Below, one piece after another: positions 5,937 to 6,443 of a DNA stretch of 6,443 bases. Below the pieces are notes generated by a model that saw only the letters and a list, made by a program, of their open reading frames with translations, did not search any database and was not told where the DNA came from. Numbering within the stretch: the stretch's first letter is position 1; every line of letters begins with the position of its first letter. Made by a program: the position numbers and the translations under genes. Origin of the DNA: Desulfobulbaceae bacterium (GTDB lineage Bacteria > Desulfobacterota > Desulfobulbia > Desulfobulbales > Desulfocapsaceae); assembly GCA_030632405.1 (NCBI GenBank), contig DAOVUU010000147.1:1-6443 (forward strand), given 5' to 3'.

Positions 5937-6443
5937 ATGAGAAAATTTCCCCAGACAATAAACAGGATAATTGAAGAAAGCGGCCTGAATCTCCATAACA
6001 TCAATCAGGCATCAGGAATTTCAGACACCTACCTGGCCAAACTTGCCAAAGGAAAAATCAACAGACCGGGGAAAAACAAGATAACTTCAATTCTCCTTGC
6101 TCTCAATTATACCATCTCCGACATTAACCAGATTTTATCCAACTACGACTATCAGCCACTCCATCGTGAAGATATTCCGGATATTTTACGAAACAACAGG
6201 GCAAGAAAGATTACAGGCGGTAACCTGCCCCAGTACGACCACATCTATTACGACATGCTCCTGGTCATCCTGGAGCACATCGGCGGAGTCAAGATACTCG
6301 TGAAAAACAGGCCCAGCGGCCTGTTTATGCCCCATGAACTCTATATGATGAAAGAGTACCCATATGAAGAAAACGACAATGCCGCTCTTTTTCGCTACCG
6401 GCTCACAGAAGCATTATTAAAAGAACGCTCCCAGCTCTATATC
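5937..6443 (+). CDS. XRE-like helix-turn-helix protein with unrecognised C-terminal region (3' end cut by window edge)
   Basis: Probable DNA-binding regulator, transcribed away from the transport operon. 169 codons are visible with no stop before the edge. Residues 6-70 look like an XRE/HTH_3 domain: helix 1 at about 6-15, the helix-turn-helix at about 18-40 (NINQASGI, then SDTYLAKLAKGK as recognition helix), and a closing helix pair around 48-69 (SILLALN, DINQIL). Residues 71-169 are not a domain I recognise; they contain an amphipathic stretch at 100-115 and a conserved-looking PSGLFMPHELY segment (126-136). ATG 5937 is preferred because it sits just before helix 1, as in most such proteins. 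An in-frame ATG at 5892 would add 15 residues. Neither has a visible Shine-Dalgarno sequence. Being divergent from the operon, it may regulate it or itself; that is inference. It could equally control an unseen gene to the right. Confidence 0.75.
   Translation, partial: MRKFPQTINRIIEESGLNLHNINQASGISDTYLAKLAKGKINRPGKNKITSILLALNYTISDINQILSNYDYQPLHREDIPDILRNNRARKITGGNLPQYDHIYYDMLLVILEHIGGVKILVKNRPSGLFMPHELYMMKEYPYEENDNAALFRYRLTEALLKERSQLYI

Noticed and set aside
1..6443. CRISPR array, tRNA, insertion sequence, prophage, defence or toxin-antitoxin system
   Set aside because: No regularly spaced repeats, cloverleaf, transposase motifs, terminal inverted repeats or paired small toxin/antitoxin genes were seen. 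The HTH gene alone is not evidence for such a system.

Overview
The window looks like chromosomal DNA of a Gram-negative bacterium. The substrate-binding protein has a classical Sec signal peptide with an AxA-type cleavage site and no lipobox cysteine, so it should be free in a periplasm. Base composition is moderate in the genes and strongly AT-rich in the one real intergenic region. A Desulfobulbales-like or other proteobacterial host would fit, but this is an impression only; no taxonomic marker is present.

Layout. About nine tenths of the window is a single minus-strand gene cluster, read from right to left: an M20-family metallopeptidase (start GTG at 5734), two peptide-permease-type ABC ATPases of the DppD kind and the DppF kind, a periplasmic family-5 substrate-binding protein, and a DppB-type permease cut by the left edge. 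Gaps are 6, 36, 55 and 112 nt. The 112-nt gap before the permease holds a strong RNA hairpin with no U-tract. The partner permease (DppC type) is not in the window and is expected just beyond position 1. To the right lies a 202-bp AT-rich divergent intergenic region (5735-5936) with promoter-like and operator-like sequences. It is followed by a plus-strand gene for a helix-turn-helix (XRE-like) protein, cut by the right edge.

How the genes work together (inference from families). The binding protein captures a peptide or peptide-like molecule in the periplasm. The DppB-type permease and its presumed partner move it across the inner membrane, powered by the two different ATPases. The cytoplasmic M20 enzyme, first in the transcript and nearly touching the first ATPase gene, would cleave the imported compound. 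The divergent HTH protein is the natural candidate regulator. The actual substrate cannot be read from the sequence.

I see no tRNA, rRNA, CRISPR array, insertion sequence, phage gene or intrinsic terminator. Most of the window is a recognisable transport and catabolism operon. The least explained parts are the region after the HTH domain of the right-edge gene, the operator-like repeats between the divergent genes, and the hairpin between the binding-protein and permease genes.
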